From assembly GCA_910578935.1 (NCBI GenBank), contig CAJTSM010000001.1, positions 31-64,030 on the forward strand: a DNA stretch of 64,000 nt, in the 5' to 3' direction. Under the pieces are notes generated by a model that worked only from the letters and a program-made list of their open reading frames with translations, was not told the DNA's origin and did not search any database. The translations under genes and the position numbers were made by a program. The first letter of the stretch is position 1, and each line of letters starts with the position of its first letter. Below, piece by piece: positions 1 to 7,462 of the stretch. This DNA is from an uncultured Oscillibacter sp. Lineage in GTDB: Bacteria; Bacillota; Clostridia; Oscillospirales; Oscillospiraceae.

Positions 1-1285
1 CATACTCGGCAAGGAGGCGGCTAAAGTGCTTGTCCGGCAGCTTGCCTGTTGCGTTTGCCTCGTACAGCTTCTTCACCAGTCCGTCCAGTTCGGCGTGGCG
101 CTTCTTCGCCTGGGCAATCTGTTTCCGGCAATCCTTGACCGCTTCCTCCTGGCGCAGACTGGACGCCTCCCGGACACGCTGAACAAACTCCTGCTCGTTG
201 TTACGGACATACCAGCTTATCCGCTGAATGGCGGAGAGGATCGCCGCCTCCAGCTTTTGCGTGGCAACATAGTGAATGGTGCAGTCCTCCATAGGCGTTC
301 GGTATCTGGAACAGGTAAAAGCATCGTCAATGTACTTGCCTTGAACAAGACTGTTGTGGTGGGTCAGCTTCGCGCCGCAGTCGGCGCAGTAGAGCAATCC
401 GGTCAGGCGGTTGGGGCCGCTGCTCCGCTTGGGTGTCCGGCGCGTAGTTTCACGCAGACGCTGAACATTGTGCCACGTTTCCTCGTCAATGATGGCAGGG
501 ATAGCTCCCTCGAATACAAATTGTTCCTCTGGTGTTGTCCTGCGGGTGATTTTGGTCTTGTAGTTCTCGCAGACGGTTTTTCCCAGCACTTTGCGCCCCA
601 GATACTCCGGCCTTTTGAGGATATAACCCAGGGTGGTGGCAGACCAGGCATAGGGGTCACGGTAGCTGCTGGCGCGGACAGGACAGCCGATGCGCTTCCA
701 GTGTTCGGAGGGGATAGGGATTTGCTCGGCCCGCAGCGTCCGGGCGATGCCGTTGACGCTCTGACCGTCCATGACCATCTGGAAGATGCGGCGCACAACG
801 GCGGCGGCTTCCTCATCAATCACCCACTCACCCTTATCCTCCTTTGAGGCGAGATAGCCATAGGGGACGGCCCCTGAACAGCGCAAGCCCTTTTCCATCC
901 TGGACTTGAAAACGCTTTTGATTTTGCGGCTGGTGTCGGCCACATACCACTCGTTTATCACATCCCGGAAGATGGACATGATGTCAAATCCATTGGCGGT
1001 GTCCAGGTTGTCATTGGCGGCGATGAAGCGGACATTGTACTCGTCAAAGGTACGCTTGAGCAAGCCAACCTCCACCACGTCACGGCCTATTCTGCTCTGG
1101 TCTTTGACAATGACGGTAGCCACATTCCCGGCTCGTATCTCGTCCACCATAGCGTCCAGGCCGGGCCGCTTGAAGGTCGTTCCCCGCACTCCGTCATCGG
1201 TGAAGTGGCGGACATTGGTGAAGCCATTTTTTCGGGCGTAGTCCTCCAGGATGCGCTTTTGAGATGTATTGTGTAAAGGGTGGTT
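1..1285 (-). pseudogene. Large serine recombinase, N-terminally truncated and cut by the window edge
   Basis: A minus-strand frame is open from the stop codon at 1288-1286 to the window edge, about 428 residues. It reads like a Tn4451/Tn1549-type large serine recombinase. It starts in the middle of the resolvase domain (QKRILEDYARKNGF, then DDGVRGTTFKRPG, VKDQSRIGRD, ANDNLDTANGFD). The recombinase domain follows (ADTSRKIKSVFKSRMEKG, VPYGYL), then a zinc ribbon (LLYCADCGAKL with CSRYR and a later Cys) and a coiled-coil stretch. The first 60 or so residues, which carry the catalytic Ser in a YxRxSxxD motif, are missing, and there is no start codon between the stop and the homology. It is therefore almost certainly inactive, a remnant of a mobile element together with the Maff2 and VirD4 fragments downstream. 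The family call is firm; the cause of truncation is inferred. Confidence 0.88.
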
Positions 1286-1766
1286 TCACCATCCAAATAC
1301 ACATTGGCTGACGGTTCATTTGTGGCAAAATGACACAGGCTGAAAAGGCGGTGATCGACCAGCAGAAGGGAACCGAAGCGGGAGTGTCTGGGAATGACCT
1401 GGGCGCTCCTTCTTCTTTATAGGCCCCCCTCCTAAGAGCGCACTTACTCACCACCTGCCAAGGGCCGATGGTAGTACTGCCTGACGGCAGCCGTGCGCCC
1501 TCCGGGGGCGGCTTCGCCGGGGTGTCCTTCCCTGCCGGTATATAATCAGCAGACGCCAACGGTGGCTTGTGCATCGGACGCAGCCGCGCCGATCACCGGG
1601 GGCTTGGGGGCCTTCAGCCACCAACAAGCTGCGCCGGGTATATACCGGTGCCTTGCTTGCCAGTACTATCAACGCCTATAAATGAGGGTTGAATGTCATT
1701 CGCATTAGTGGTATACTTGGCTCGTGTTAATTCGATAAATCGAAATTTCGGGGAGGATACATATAC
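1286..1766. other. Gene-poor mobile-element debris
   Basis: I support no complete gene here. On the minus strand a stretch of about 47 codons (1416 to 1276), open but without a start codon, encodes a plausible protein tail (HFATNEPSANVYLDGETTLY) of a family I do not recognise. It runs into the recombinase fragment in a different reading frame, which suggests a deletion junction near 1276-1285. Nearby, 1440-1680 is GC-rich with stops in all minus frames and nothing recognisable. Confidence 0.4.
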
Positions 1767-1937
1767 ATGGATGAACAAAAAAGAGAAACTGTCGAAAAAA
1801 CAGTAAAGACAGGTATCACATTTGGCAGCGCTTTGGCAATGGTAATTAGTTATTCTACTTGGCACTCTGTTGGGTGGGCCATTTTTCACGGACTGTTGAG
1901 TTGGGTATATGTGATATACTTTATTTTGAGATACTAA
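1767..1937 (+). CDS. Small membrane protein, 56 aa, unknown function
   Basis: An ATG at 1767 lies 8 bases behind a good ribosome-binding site (GGGGAGGA). It opens a 56-codon frame ending in TAA at 1937. The N-terminus is charged and soluble (MDEQKRETVEKTVKTG). It is followed by a hydrophobic stretch around residues 17-31 and a second one around 36-54, rich in Trp and Tyr (WHSVGWAIFHGLLSWVYVIY). It looks like a two-pass small membrane protein. Its base composition is clearly more AT-rich than the neighbouring chromosome, which fits cargo of the degraded mobile element. A strong hairpin follows 15 bases after the stop. I do not know a function; small hydrophobic proteins of this general look occur in Bacillota. 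The strand and start are well supported by the ribosome-binding site. Confidence 0.6.
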   Translation: MDEQKRETVEKTVKTGITFGSALAMVISYSTWHSVGWAIFHGLLSWVYVIYFILRY

Positions 1938-1951
1938 TCCTAGTTTAACGG

Positions 1952-1982
1952 GGGGGATTTCATTTTTATGGTGAAATCCCCC
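1952..1982 (+). terminator. Perfect 11-bp hairpin behind the small membrane protein
   Basis: GGGGGATTTCA pairs perfectly with TGAAATCCCCC around a 9-base loop. It lies just downstream of the 56-aa gene. There is no long T tract after the stem on the plus strand, so it may be a weak terminator or a processing structure. Confidence 0.5.
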
Positions 1983-2206
1983 TTGACAAATGTTCTCTTG
2001 CTATCTTATGGAGTTGTGGGAAAGTCTGTTTGCAGAATGTGGGAAAGCTGCACTTTAGCTTTTCCATGTTCTGTGAACGGACTTTTCCATGACGGAATAG
2101 CAAGTTATACACATTTCCACGGTGCTTGTCTTTTGGTCTTTGTTTTCTTTGGTTCGGAATAGTGTGGTGCTGGCGGTCTATCTCTTGTTTTCGGTTGCTT
2201 GCTTCT
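1983..2206. other. AT-rich repeat-bearing intergenic segment
   Basis: No gene is supported. On the minus strand the decamer CATGGAAAAG occurs twice and CTTTCCCACA occurs twice. On the plus strand TTATACACA (2105-2113) differs by one base from a DnaA box (TTATCCACA). The segment may be a relic of the end or transfer/replication region of the mobile element; that is inference. Confidence 0.3.
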
Positions 2207-2347
2207 TTACCGTACATGAGCATTGGCGCCGGGGTTGTCGTTGCCGTAGCCCTCCAGGAGGTTGATGACACCCCACACGCCCAGGCCAGCGCCCAGGGCC
2301 ACCACGAGAGTCTGCAAGGTTCCGATAGCAGAAGTAAAGAAAGCCAT
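2207..2347 (-). pseudogene. Maff2-family mobile-element membrane protein, shortened
   Basis: An ATG at 2347 (minus) with a GGAGG site upstream opens a 46-residue frame. It begins MAFFTSAIGTLQTLVVALG and continues GVWGVINLLEGYGNDNPG. This matches the small Maff2 proteins that accompany VirD4 in Tn1549-type conjugative elements. The family, from memory, runs to about 70 residues and has a second hydrophobic helix; here the frame leaves the family pattern after NDNPGAN and stops at 2207. The gene lies 80 bases downstream of the virD4 fragment in the same direction, as in intact elements. I call it a truncated relic, although a short functional form cannot be excluded. Confidence 0.7.
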
Positions 2348-2427
2348 ATACGTTCCTCCAAAAATAATTGTAATTTTTGAAGGCACATCCTCCGTGTCCT
2401 TTCGTGTACTTTTACAGCGCCGGTCAC

Positions 2428-3264
2428 TTACTCGGCTCCATCGCTGTCTGCGTCTACTTCGGTCATTTCGTACACGTCGTAAACTTCATCGGATTTTGGC
2501 TTTAGCCGGGTCGATAGAAAACGCTCTATGTCAAATGCGTTTTTCTTATCGGAGTCGGACAGATATTTATAGAGCGGGTGCTTTGTGATGTCGTACTTGT
2601 CCGAAAGAAACGGCCTCACGCCCCGCAGCTGAAGGATGCACTTGCCTCCGTCCAGAACGGCTAGTTCATCCACGTCCATGAAGGCCTTGCCCAATTTCTG
2701 ATAATTGAGCGAATGGGAGGTTTCACGCCCCCGGCTCTCACCTGTGTTGAAGGTGTCGATTGTTTCCTTCCCCAGGGCGGCGGACAGCTCTTTCAGCGTA
2801 GTCGGTTCCCTGCCGCCCAGGAAGATGGAACAGTCCATATTGCCAATGATGGTGTCAGCATTGTCCTTGTAAATGGCCTTTAGCTGACTTTGTGCCTGCA
2901 AAACCAGACAGGCGGAAATCTCACGGCTGCGGATGGTCGCCACCAGCTTTTCCAGTTTGGGTATCTGCCCGATGTTGGCGCACTCGTCAATCAGACAGCG
3001 CACATGGACCGGCAGACGGCCTCCATACACATCGTCCGCTTTCTCGCAGAGAAGATTGAACAGCTGTGTATAGGCCATGGAAATCAAAAAGTTAAAGCTG
3101 TCATCCGTGTCGCTCATAATGAGGAACAGGGCGGTTTTTCGGTCGCCCAGGGTGTCCAGCTCCAGCTCGTCATAGGCCGTGACCTCCCGCAGCTCCGCAA
3201 TGTCGAAGGGGGCCAGCCGTGCGCCGCAGCTCACAAGGATGCTCTTAGCGGTCTTGCCGGCTGT
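2428..3264 (-). pseudogene. virD4: VirD4/TraG-type coupling protein, C-terminal part
   Basis: This encodes the C-terminal half of a type IV secretion coupling ATPase of conjugative elements. Visible pieces are SILVSCGARLAPFDIAEL, the Walker B region HVRCLIDECANIGQIP, the conserved ISACLVLQAQSQLKAIY, and IIGNMDCSIFLGGREPTTLK. The family is around 600 residues with a P-loop in the first third. That part is absent: homology begins at about 3264 (TAGKTAKS) and reads straight into chromosomal sequence. The first available start is a GTG at 3234, which would give 268 residues without a P-loop and so without ATPase function. It lies upstream of the Maff2 remnant in the natural order. It is a remnant of an integrative conjugative element. 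Confidence 0.88.
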
Positions 3265-3500
3265 ACGTCCATAAAGACTTTCAGCGCCGGGGCATTGCCT
3301 CCGCCCTGTGCGATGCTCTGGAGGGGGCCGTGGATGCGGAGCAAATTGTCACCCATGCCTCCATTACAGCCAAGCCGTTTTTTGAAAGCCGGGGCTACCG
3401 GGCGGTTTTTCAGCAGCACGTGATTCGGCACGGAGTGGTCCTGACCAATTACCGGATGGAAAAATACCGGCCTCCTGCCGTGCAAAACGCCTGTTCGTGA
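3249..3500 (+). pseudogene. GNAT acetyltransferase, C-terminal fragment
   Basis: On the plus strand the frame after the TAG at 3246-3248 reads RLYVHKDFQRRGIASALCDA, then THASITAKPFFESRGY and VIRHGVVLTNYRMEKYRP, ending in TGA at 3498-3500. These are the acetyl-CoA-binding (RxxGI/A) and C-terminal parts of a GNAT N-acetyltransferase, roughly 80 residues of an expected 150-160. The N-terminal half is missing and no start codon precedes the homology. The break falls at the same bases (about 3253-3264) where the oppositely oriented virD4 fragment begins. A recombination or deletion therefore removed the 5' ends of both genes. Its former substrate cannot be inferred. Confidence 0.8.
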
Positions 3501-3582
3501 GCAGAAAACGCCATTGCTTCCCGGGCGAAAACGGAGTAAGATACTCCATGTACGGCATCCAAGAAACTGGAGGGGACTACCT

Positions 3583-4758
3583 ATGCACACAGCGTTTGAC
3601 GCCCACTGCTGGGCGGAAATTGACCTGGAAGCTCTGATTCACAACTTCCGGCTGATTCAGAAAAAAGCGTCGCCCGCCGCGGTCTGCGCCGTAGTGAAGG
3701 CAGACGCTTACGGCCACGGGGACCGTATAGTGGCCCAAACCCTAGCCAAAGCGGGGGCGGCTTGGTTCGCGGTGTCCTCCCTGGCAGAGGCCCGGCATCT
3801 GCGCCGCAGCGGCATTGAGCAGCCCATCTTAATTCTGGGGATGACCCGGCCGGAATGCGCCGGATCACTGGCGGCGCAGCGGATCACCCAGGCGGTCTAC
3901 AGCCTGGAGTACGCCCGGGCCCTGTCCCAGGCGGCGGAGGCCGCCGGAGTAACGGTGGAGGGACATCTGAAAATCGACACCGGCATGGGCCGCATCGGCT
4001 TCGGAGCCTGCCGGAACTTTGAGGGGGCGGTAGCCGGCCTCCTGGAGTGCCGGAGGCTGAGAGGCCTCTCCATCACAGGCGCGTTCCAGCACTTCTCCGT
4101 GGCGGACTCCCTATCGGAGGAAGACCGCCGCTACACCGAGGGGCAGTATGCTCTTTTCCACCGGGTGGTAGAGCGGCTGGAGGCGGCGGGGCCTTTAAAA
4201 ACCGTCCATTGTTCCAACTCCGCCGGACTGACAGCCCACCCGGAGTGGAGCGGCGATATGGTCCGGGCCGGAGTCATTCTCTACGGACAGGACCCCAGCG
4301 CCGAGGTGTCCTTCTCCGGCCTCCGGCCCGTTATGACACTGAAAACTGTAGTCAGCCAGGTGAAAGACCTGGTCCCCGGAGACTGTGTGGGCTACGGGCG
4401 CTACTATACGGCGGACCGGCCCCTGCGGGCGGCCACTGTCTGCTGCGGCTATGCCGACGGCTACCCCCGGTGCCTATCCAACCTGGGCATGGCCTCTATC
4501 CAAGGAAAGCCCGCCCCGGTGATCGGCCGGGTAAGTATGGATCAAATTGTCCTGGACGCCTCCGCTGTACCGGAAGTTTCCGCCGGCAGCGAAGTAATCC
4601 TCCTTGGCGCAGCCCCCGCGGACGGTTTCGCCCAGGCGGCCGAAAAATCCGGGACTATTTCCTACGAGCTCCTCTGCGCCATAGCCCGCCGGGTGCCCCG
4701 GGTATACCTCCGGGACGGTGAGGCCGTGGAAGTGCTGGACTATCTGGACAGGGAGTAG
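3583..4758 (+). CDS. alr: Alanine racemase
   Basis: This PLP enzyme interconverts L- and D-alanine for peptidoglycan and has 391 residues, normal for the family. The PLP lysine is K39 in VVKADAYGHG. The second catalytic Tyr region is GYGRYYTADRP (about residues 269-280), and CGYADGYPR and GRVSMDQ follow, all family signatures. I chose the ATG at 3583 because a ribosome-binding site (TGGAGGGG) sits just upstream and the protein then starts with the usual WAEIDLEAL segment. Longer in-frame starts exist upstream but add an unrelated arginine-rich tail. It stands alone behind the mobile-element junction and is followed by its own terminator hairpin. It acts in the cytoplasm. Confidence 0.97.
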   Translation: MHTAFDAHCWAEIDLEALIHNFRLIQKKASPAAVCAVVKADAYGHGDRIVAQTLAKAGAAWFAVSSLAEARHLRRSGIEQPILILGMTRPECAGSLAAQRITQAVYSLEYARALSQAAEAAGVTVEGHLKIDTGMGRIGFGACRNFEGAVAGLLECRRLRGLSITGAFQHFSVADSLSEEDRRYTEGQYALFHRVVERLEAAGPLKTVHCSNSAGLTAHPEWSGDMVRAGVILYGQDPSAEVSFSGLRPVMTLKTVVSQVKDLVPGDCVGYGRYYTADRPLRAATVCCGYADGYPRCLSNLGMASIQGKPAPVIGRVSMDQIVLDASAVPEVSAGSEVILLGAAPADGFAQAAEKSGTISYELLCAIARRVPRVYLRDGEAVEVLDYLDRE

Positions 4759-4759
4759 A

Positions 4760-4784
4760 GGCGGACCTGTACGTCCGCCCTTTT
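4760..4784 (+). terminator. Terminator of alr
   Basis: GGCGGAC and GTCCGCC form a stem around a 6-base loop directly behind the alr stop, followed by CTTTT. Confidence 0.7.
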
Positions 4785-4838
4785 CCCGGAAATCCGGCGC
4801 CCCCTACAGCAGAGCGGACACACGGGGCCTCCCTACAT

Positions 4839-4985
4839 GGGAGTGTCCAATGGGGAGATTTGATCCCGTAGGGGCCGCCCCCTTGGGCGGCCCGATGCGG
4901 GACCCAATCCTTGTGCCGGCAGGCCGCCGGGGGCGGCGGTCCCTACGCGATGGCCCTGTTATAAAATGCGCAACTGGACACTCCC
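4839..4985. repeat. MITE-like element with 11-bp inverted ends
   Basis: GGGAGTGTCCA at 4839-4849 is repeated exactly inverted (TGGACACTCCC) at 4975-4985. Inside lie further palindromes: CGTAGGGGCCGCC against GGCGGTCCCTACG, and GCCGCCCCCTTGGGCGGC. It has no coding capacity. The size (147 bp), terminal inverted repeats and position between genes fit a miniature inverted-repeat element. No target duplication could be confirmed. Confidence 0.5.
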
Positions 4986-5000
4986 CCCTACTTCCGCCCC

Positions 5001-5029
5001 TTGACACCCAGGCATTTCCATGCTATCAT
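5001..5029 (+). promoter_or_regulatory. Sigma-A promoter for the TM1266/ABC operon
   Basis: TTGACA, a 17-base spacer and TATCAT. Transcription would begin around 5036, about 200 bases before the first start codon, leaving room for the leader described next. Confidence 0.75.
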
Positions 5030-5035
5030 CGTCCT

Positions 5036-5225
5036 CAGCAAGCCCTGTCTCCGGGAAGTGTGTTCTGACCGGAGGACTTGGATTTCATATAGTCATCTGG
5101 TCTGGCGGCAAGGTGGTTCCGAGCCGTAAGAGGTGCGCACATTTGGCGCGGGTGTTTTCCCGAGCCGTGTCAAGCCATGTTTGTACGGCCCCTCTGCCAA
5201 CCGGCGGAGGGGCTTTTATTTTTTC
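5036..5225 (+). promoter_or_regulatory. Structured leader ending in an intrinsic terminator (candidate riboswitch)
   Basis: Between the promoter and the first gene lies a 190-base leader with a CTCCGG/CCGGAG hairpin and two near-identical blocks (TTCCGAGCCGT and TCCCGAGCCGT). At its end an 11-bp stem, GCCCCTCTGCC/GGCGGAGGGGC, is followed by TTTTATTTTTT. A terminator between promoter and start codon is the classic arrangement of an attenuating riboswitch. I cannot assign a class with confidence. The CCGAGCCG blocks faintly recall the Moco-type motif, but this is from memory and needs a covariance search. Confidence 0.5.
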
Positions 5226-5243
5226 TTGTAGGAGGAAAACTAT

Positions 5244-5498
5244 ATGGAAACCCGTGTCGCCGTCCTGGCGGTCATCGTCCGGGAGGCAGACTCCGTGGCG
5301 GCGCTGAACGCCCTGCTGCACCAATACGAGAGCGCTGTCATCGGCCGGATGGGCATCCCCTGCCGGGAGCGGGGAATCCGCTTAATCAGCGTGGCCCTGG
5401 ACGCTCCGGCGGACGTGATTTCGGCCCTGTCGGGGAAGATTGGCCGCCTGCCCGACGTGACGGCGAAGACCGTTTACGCTCCCCCCGCCTCTTTTTAA
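5244..5498 (+). CDS. TM1266-family small regulator-like protein (iron-only hydrogenase system regulator type)
   Basis: An 84-residue protein starting METRVAVLAVIVREADSV and including GRMGIPCRERGIRLISVALD, a pattern of the TM1266 family. These are small ferredoxin-like (ACT/NikR-C-like) proteins often annotated as putative iron-only hydrogenase system regulators; their role is not established. A strong AGGAGG site precedes the ATG at 5244. It is the first gene behind the attenuated leader, and a second structured segment of 150 bases separates it from the ABC transporter genes in the same direction. It may sense the ligand handled by the importer, which is inference. No DNA-binding motif is visible. 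Confidence 0.65.
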   Translation: METRVAVLAVIVREADSVAALNALLHQYESAVIGRMGIPCRERGIRLISVALDAPADVISALSGKIGRLPDVTAKTVYAPPASF

Positions 5499-5640
5499 AA
5501 GATGTGAGGCTTTCAGCGGGTGTGGAGCGCAAGCTATCGAGCCTCAGAGCCACGTGTGGCAAAAGTGGGCAAAAAAACGTTTACGAGCTTTGGCTGCCTG
5601 ATGGATAACCAAGCCGAAGCAGCGGCAACAAAACAATTGT
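5499..5640 (+). promoter_or_regulatory. Second structured untranslated segment before the ABC importer
   Basis: This 142-base gap is rich in self-complementary blocks: GAGGCT with AGCCTC, GCCAC-GT-GTGGC, and TTGGCTGC against GAAGCAGC/AAGCC. It sits directly before the ribosome-binding site of the solute-binding protein. It has no T tract. I could not match it to a known riboswitch core; a translational regulator is possible. Confidence 0.35.
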
Positions 5641-5655
5641 TTGGAGGAAACGACT

Positions 5656-6717
5656 ATGAAAGGTTTAAAGACCCTGTCCCTTGCCCTTGTCCTGCTGCTG
5701 ATCCTCTCCGCCTGCGGCATGATCCGCACCGGCGACGACCCTACGGAGGTAGAGGGCGGCTCCGCCCCGGCGGAGGAAACGCCGGAGGCCTCCGCTCCCC
5801 CAGAGAACACGCCGGACGAAGCCTATCCTCTCTCGATCGGGGCGCTGAAGGGCCCTACGGCTATGGGTCTGGTAAAAATGATGGAGCAGCGGGGGGAGAT
5901 TGCCTCCATCTATAATTGGAATTTTGATCTCGCGGGTTCCGCCGACGAGCTGACCCCCAGGCTCATCAAGGGGGAATTGGACATCGCCTGCGTCCCCGCC
6001 AATCTGGCTGCGGTCCTCTATAATAAAACCGAGGGCCAAGTGGTCACCCTGGCCGTCAACACCCTGGGCGTTCTCTACATCGTGGAAAACGGCGGGGAGA
6101 TGGTCCAGTCTATGGCGGATTTGAAAGGCAGGACCATCGCCGCCGCCGGAAAGGGGGCCACCCCGGAGTTCAGCCTCCGCTATCTTCTGGAGCAAAACGG
6201 CCTGGACCCGAACAAGGATGTAACCATCGACTGGAAGAGCGAGCACGCCGAATGTGTCGCCGCCCTGGCGGCGGGAACGGTGGACATCGCCCTGCTGCCC
6301 CAGCCCTTCGTCACCGTGGCTCAGGGAAAACTGGAAGGACTTCGGGTGGCCCTGGACCTGACGGCGGAGTGGGACGCCCTGGAAGGCGGCTCCGCCATGA
6401 TTACCGGCGTGGCCGTGGCCCGGCGGGAACTTGTGGAGCAGCGCCCGGAGCTGGTGAATCTGTTCCTGAACGAATATGCCGCTTCCGTAGACTGGGTAAA
6501 TGAAAATACCGCTGAGGCGGCGAAGCTGGTGGCCGATAACGGTATCATCGAAAACCCCGCCATCGCGGAAAAGGCCCTGCCCCACTGCAACATCGTCTGC
6601 CTTACCGGCGCGGAGATGAAGGAGAAGCTCTCCGGCTACTTGTCCGTGCTGGCGGAGGCGGCCCCGGAGTCCGTAGGCGGCAAGCTGCCGGGGGACAACT
6701 TCTGCTATGTCCCCTAA
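5656..6717 (+). CDS. ABC importer solute-binding lipoprotein (NMT1/SsuA-like)
   Basis: A 353-residue lipoprotein of the family that includes nitrate/sulfonate (SsuA, TauA) and thiamine-precursor (THI5/NMT1) binding proteins. The signal peptide ends in the lipobox LSAC with the lipidated Cys at position 20. An acidic, Pro-rich linker follows to about residue 55, then a two-lobed binding domain starting YPLSIGALKGPTAMGL. Typical family features are ADELTPRLIKGELDIACVP and the second-lobe block DLKGRTIAAAGKGATPEF. The ATG at 5656 has the site TTGGAGGAAA. Its stop overlaps the permease gene by 11 bases, so the three ABC genes form one operon. The substrate is not identifiable from sequence; a small organic anion or pyrimidine/thiamine precursor is plausible. 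Confidence 0.85.
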   Translation: MKGLKTLSLALVLLLILSACGMIRTGDDPTEVEGGSAPAEETPEASAPPENTPDEAYPLSIGALKGPTAMGLVKMMEQRGEIASIYNWNFDLAGSADELTPRLIKGELDIACVPANLAAVLYNKTEGQVVTLAVNTLGVLYIVENGGEMVQSMADLKGRTIAAAGKGATPEFSLRYLLEQNGLDPNKDVTIDWKSEHAECVAALAAGTVDIALLPQPFVTVAQGKLEGLRVALDLTAEWDALEGGSAMITGVAVARRELVEQRPELVNLFLNEYAASVDWVNENTAEAAKLVADNGIIENPAIAEKALPHCNIVCLTGAEMKEKLSGYLSVLAEAAPESVGGKLPGDNFCYVP

Positions 6718-7462
6718 GCTCCGCCCCTGGTCCGTGGCCTTCTGGCTGCTGGCCTGGCAGGGAGGAAGCATGGCCCTGGCGGCGGCCGTGCCCAATGGGG
6801 AACTGCTGCTGGCCTCACCGGTCCTGGCGGCGGCGCGGCTTTTAGAGCTGCTGCCATCCCCTGCCTTTTGGCGGGCCGTAGGGAACTCGTCCCTCCGCAT
6901 TTTCGGCGGCTTCCTGCTCTCCTGCGCCCTGGCGGCGCTGCTGGCGTCTCTGGCAGCGGGGAGGTCCTGGCTTCAAGACCTGCTGGCCCCGCCGGTAGCG
7001 GCGGTGAAGGCCGTCCCTGTGGCCTCCTTCATCATTCTGGCCCTGGTGTGGCTGGACGCCCGGTCCCTGTCTCTCTTCATTTCGGCGCTGATGGTCTTCC
7101 CCCCGGTATATCTCAACGTGCTGGAAGGCCTCCAGGGAACAGACCGCAAGCTCCTGGAGCTGGCCCAGGTTTACCGGATTCCCCTCCGGCGGCAGATCTG
7201 GGGGATCTATGTGCCCCAGACCCTGCCCTATTTCCGCTCCGCGTCTTCCCTGGCCCTGGGACTCTGCTGGAAGGCGGGCGCGGCGGCGGAGATCATCGGC
7301 CTCCCGGCGGGGACCATCGGCGAACGGCTTTACACCGCCAAGATTTACCTCCAGACTCCAGACCTCTTCGCCTGGACCGCTGTGATTTTGTTCCTGGCAG
7401 CAGGGTTCGAGCGGCTATTTTTGGCTGCGGTGGATGGTTTGGCAAGAAAGGCGGGACTGTGA
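6707..7462 (+). CDS. ABC importer permease (SsuC/TauC-like)
   Basis: A 251-residue inner-membrane protein with about six hydrophobic segments and the cytoplasmic coupling (EAA) region LELAQVYRIPLRRQIWGIYVPQ at about residues 143-164. This is characteristic of the BPD_transp_1 family in nitrate/sulfonate/taurine-type importers. It starts at an ATG inside the end of the binding-protein gene (11-base overlap). It ends in TGATG, shared with the start of the ATPase gene, so translation is coupled across the whole unit. It would form the channel as a homodimer. Substrate as for the binding protein: unknown. Confidence 0.88.
   Translation: MSPKLRPWSVAFWLLAWQGGSMALAAAVPNGELLLASPVLAAARLLELLPSPAFWRAVGNSSLRIFGGFLLSCALAALLASLAAGRSWLQDLLAPPVAAVKAVPVASFIILALVWLDARSLSLFISALMVFPPVYLNVLEGLQGTDRKLLELAQVYRIPLRRQIWGIYVPQTLPYFRSASSLALGLCWKAGAAAEIIGLPAGTIGERLYTAKIYLQTPDLFAWTAVILFLAAGFERLFLAAVDGLARKAGL

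Noticed and set aside
2105..2113. A replication origin based on TTATACACA
   Set aside because: A single imperfect DnaA box without a cluster or initiator gene is not evidence for an origin.
3241..3500. The GNAT piece as a complete short acetyltransferase
   Set aside because: A stop precedes the homology, there is no start codon before it and half of the fold is missing.
5036..5225. TPP, FMN, cobalamin, lysine or SAM riboswitch
   Set aside because: None of the conserved core strings I know for these classes is present; the class is left open.
5499..5640. Cyclic-di-GMP-I riboswitch
   Set aside because: Some fragments look similar, but the conserved blocks are not in the right order.
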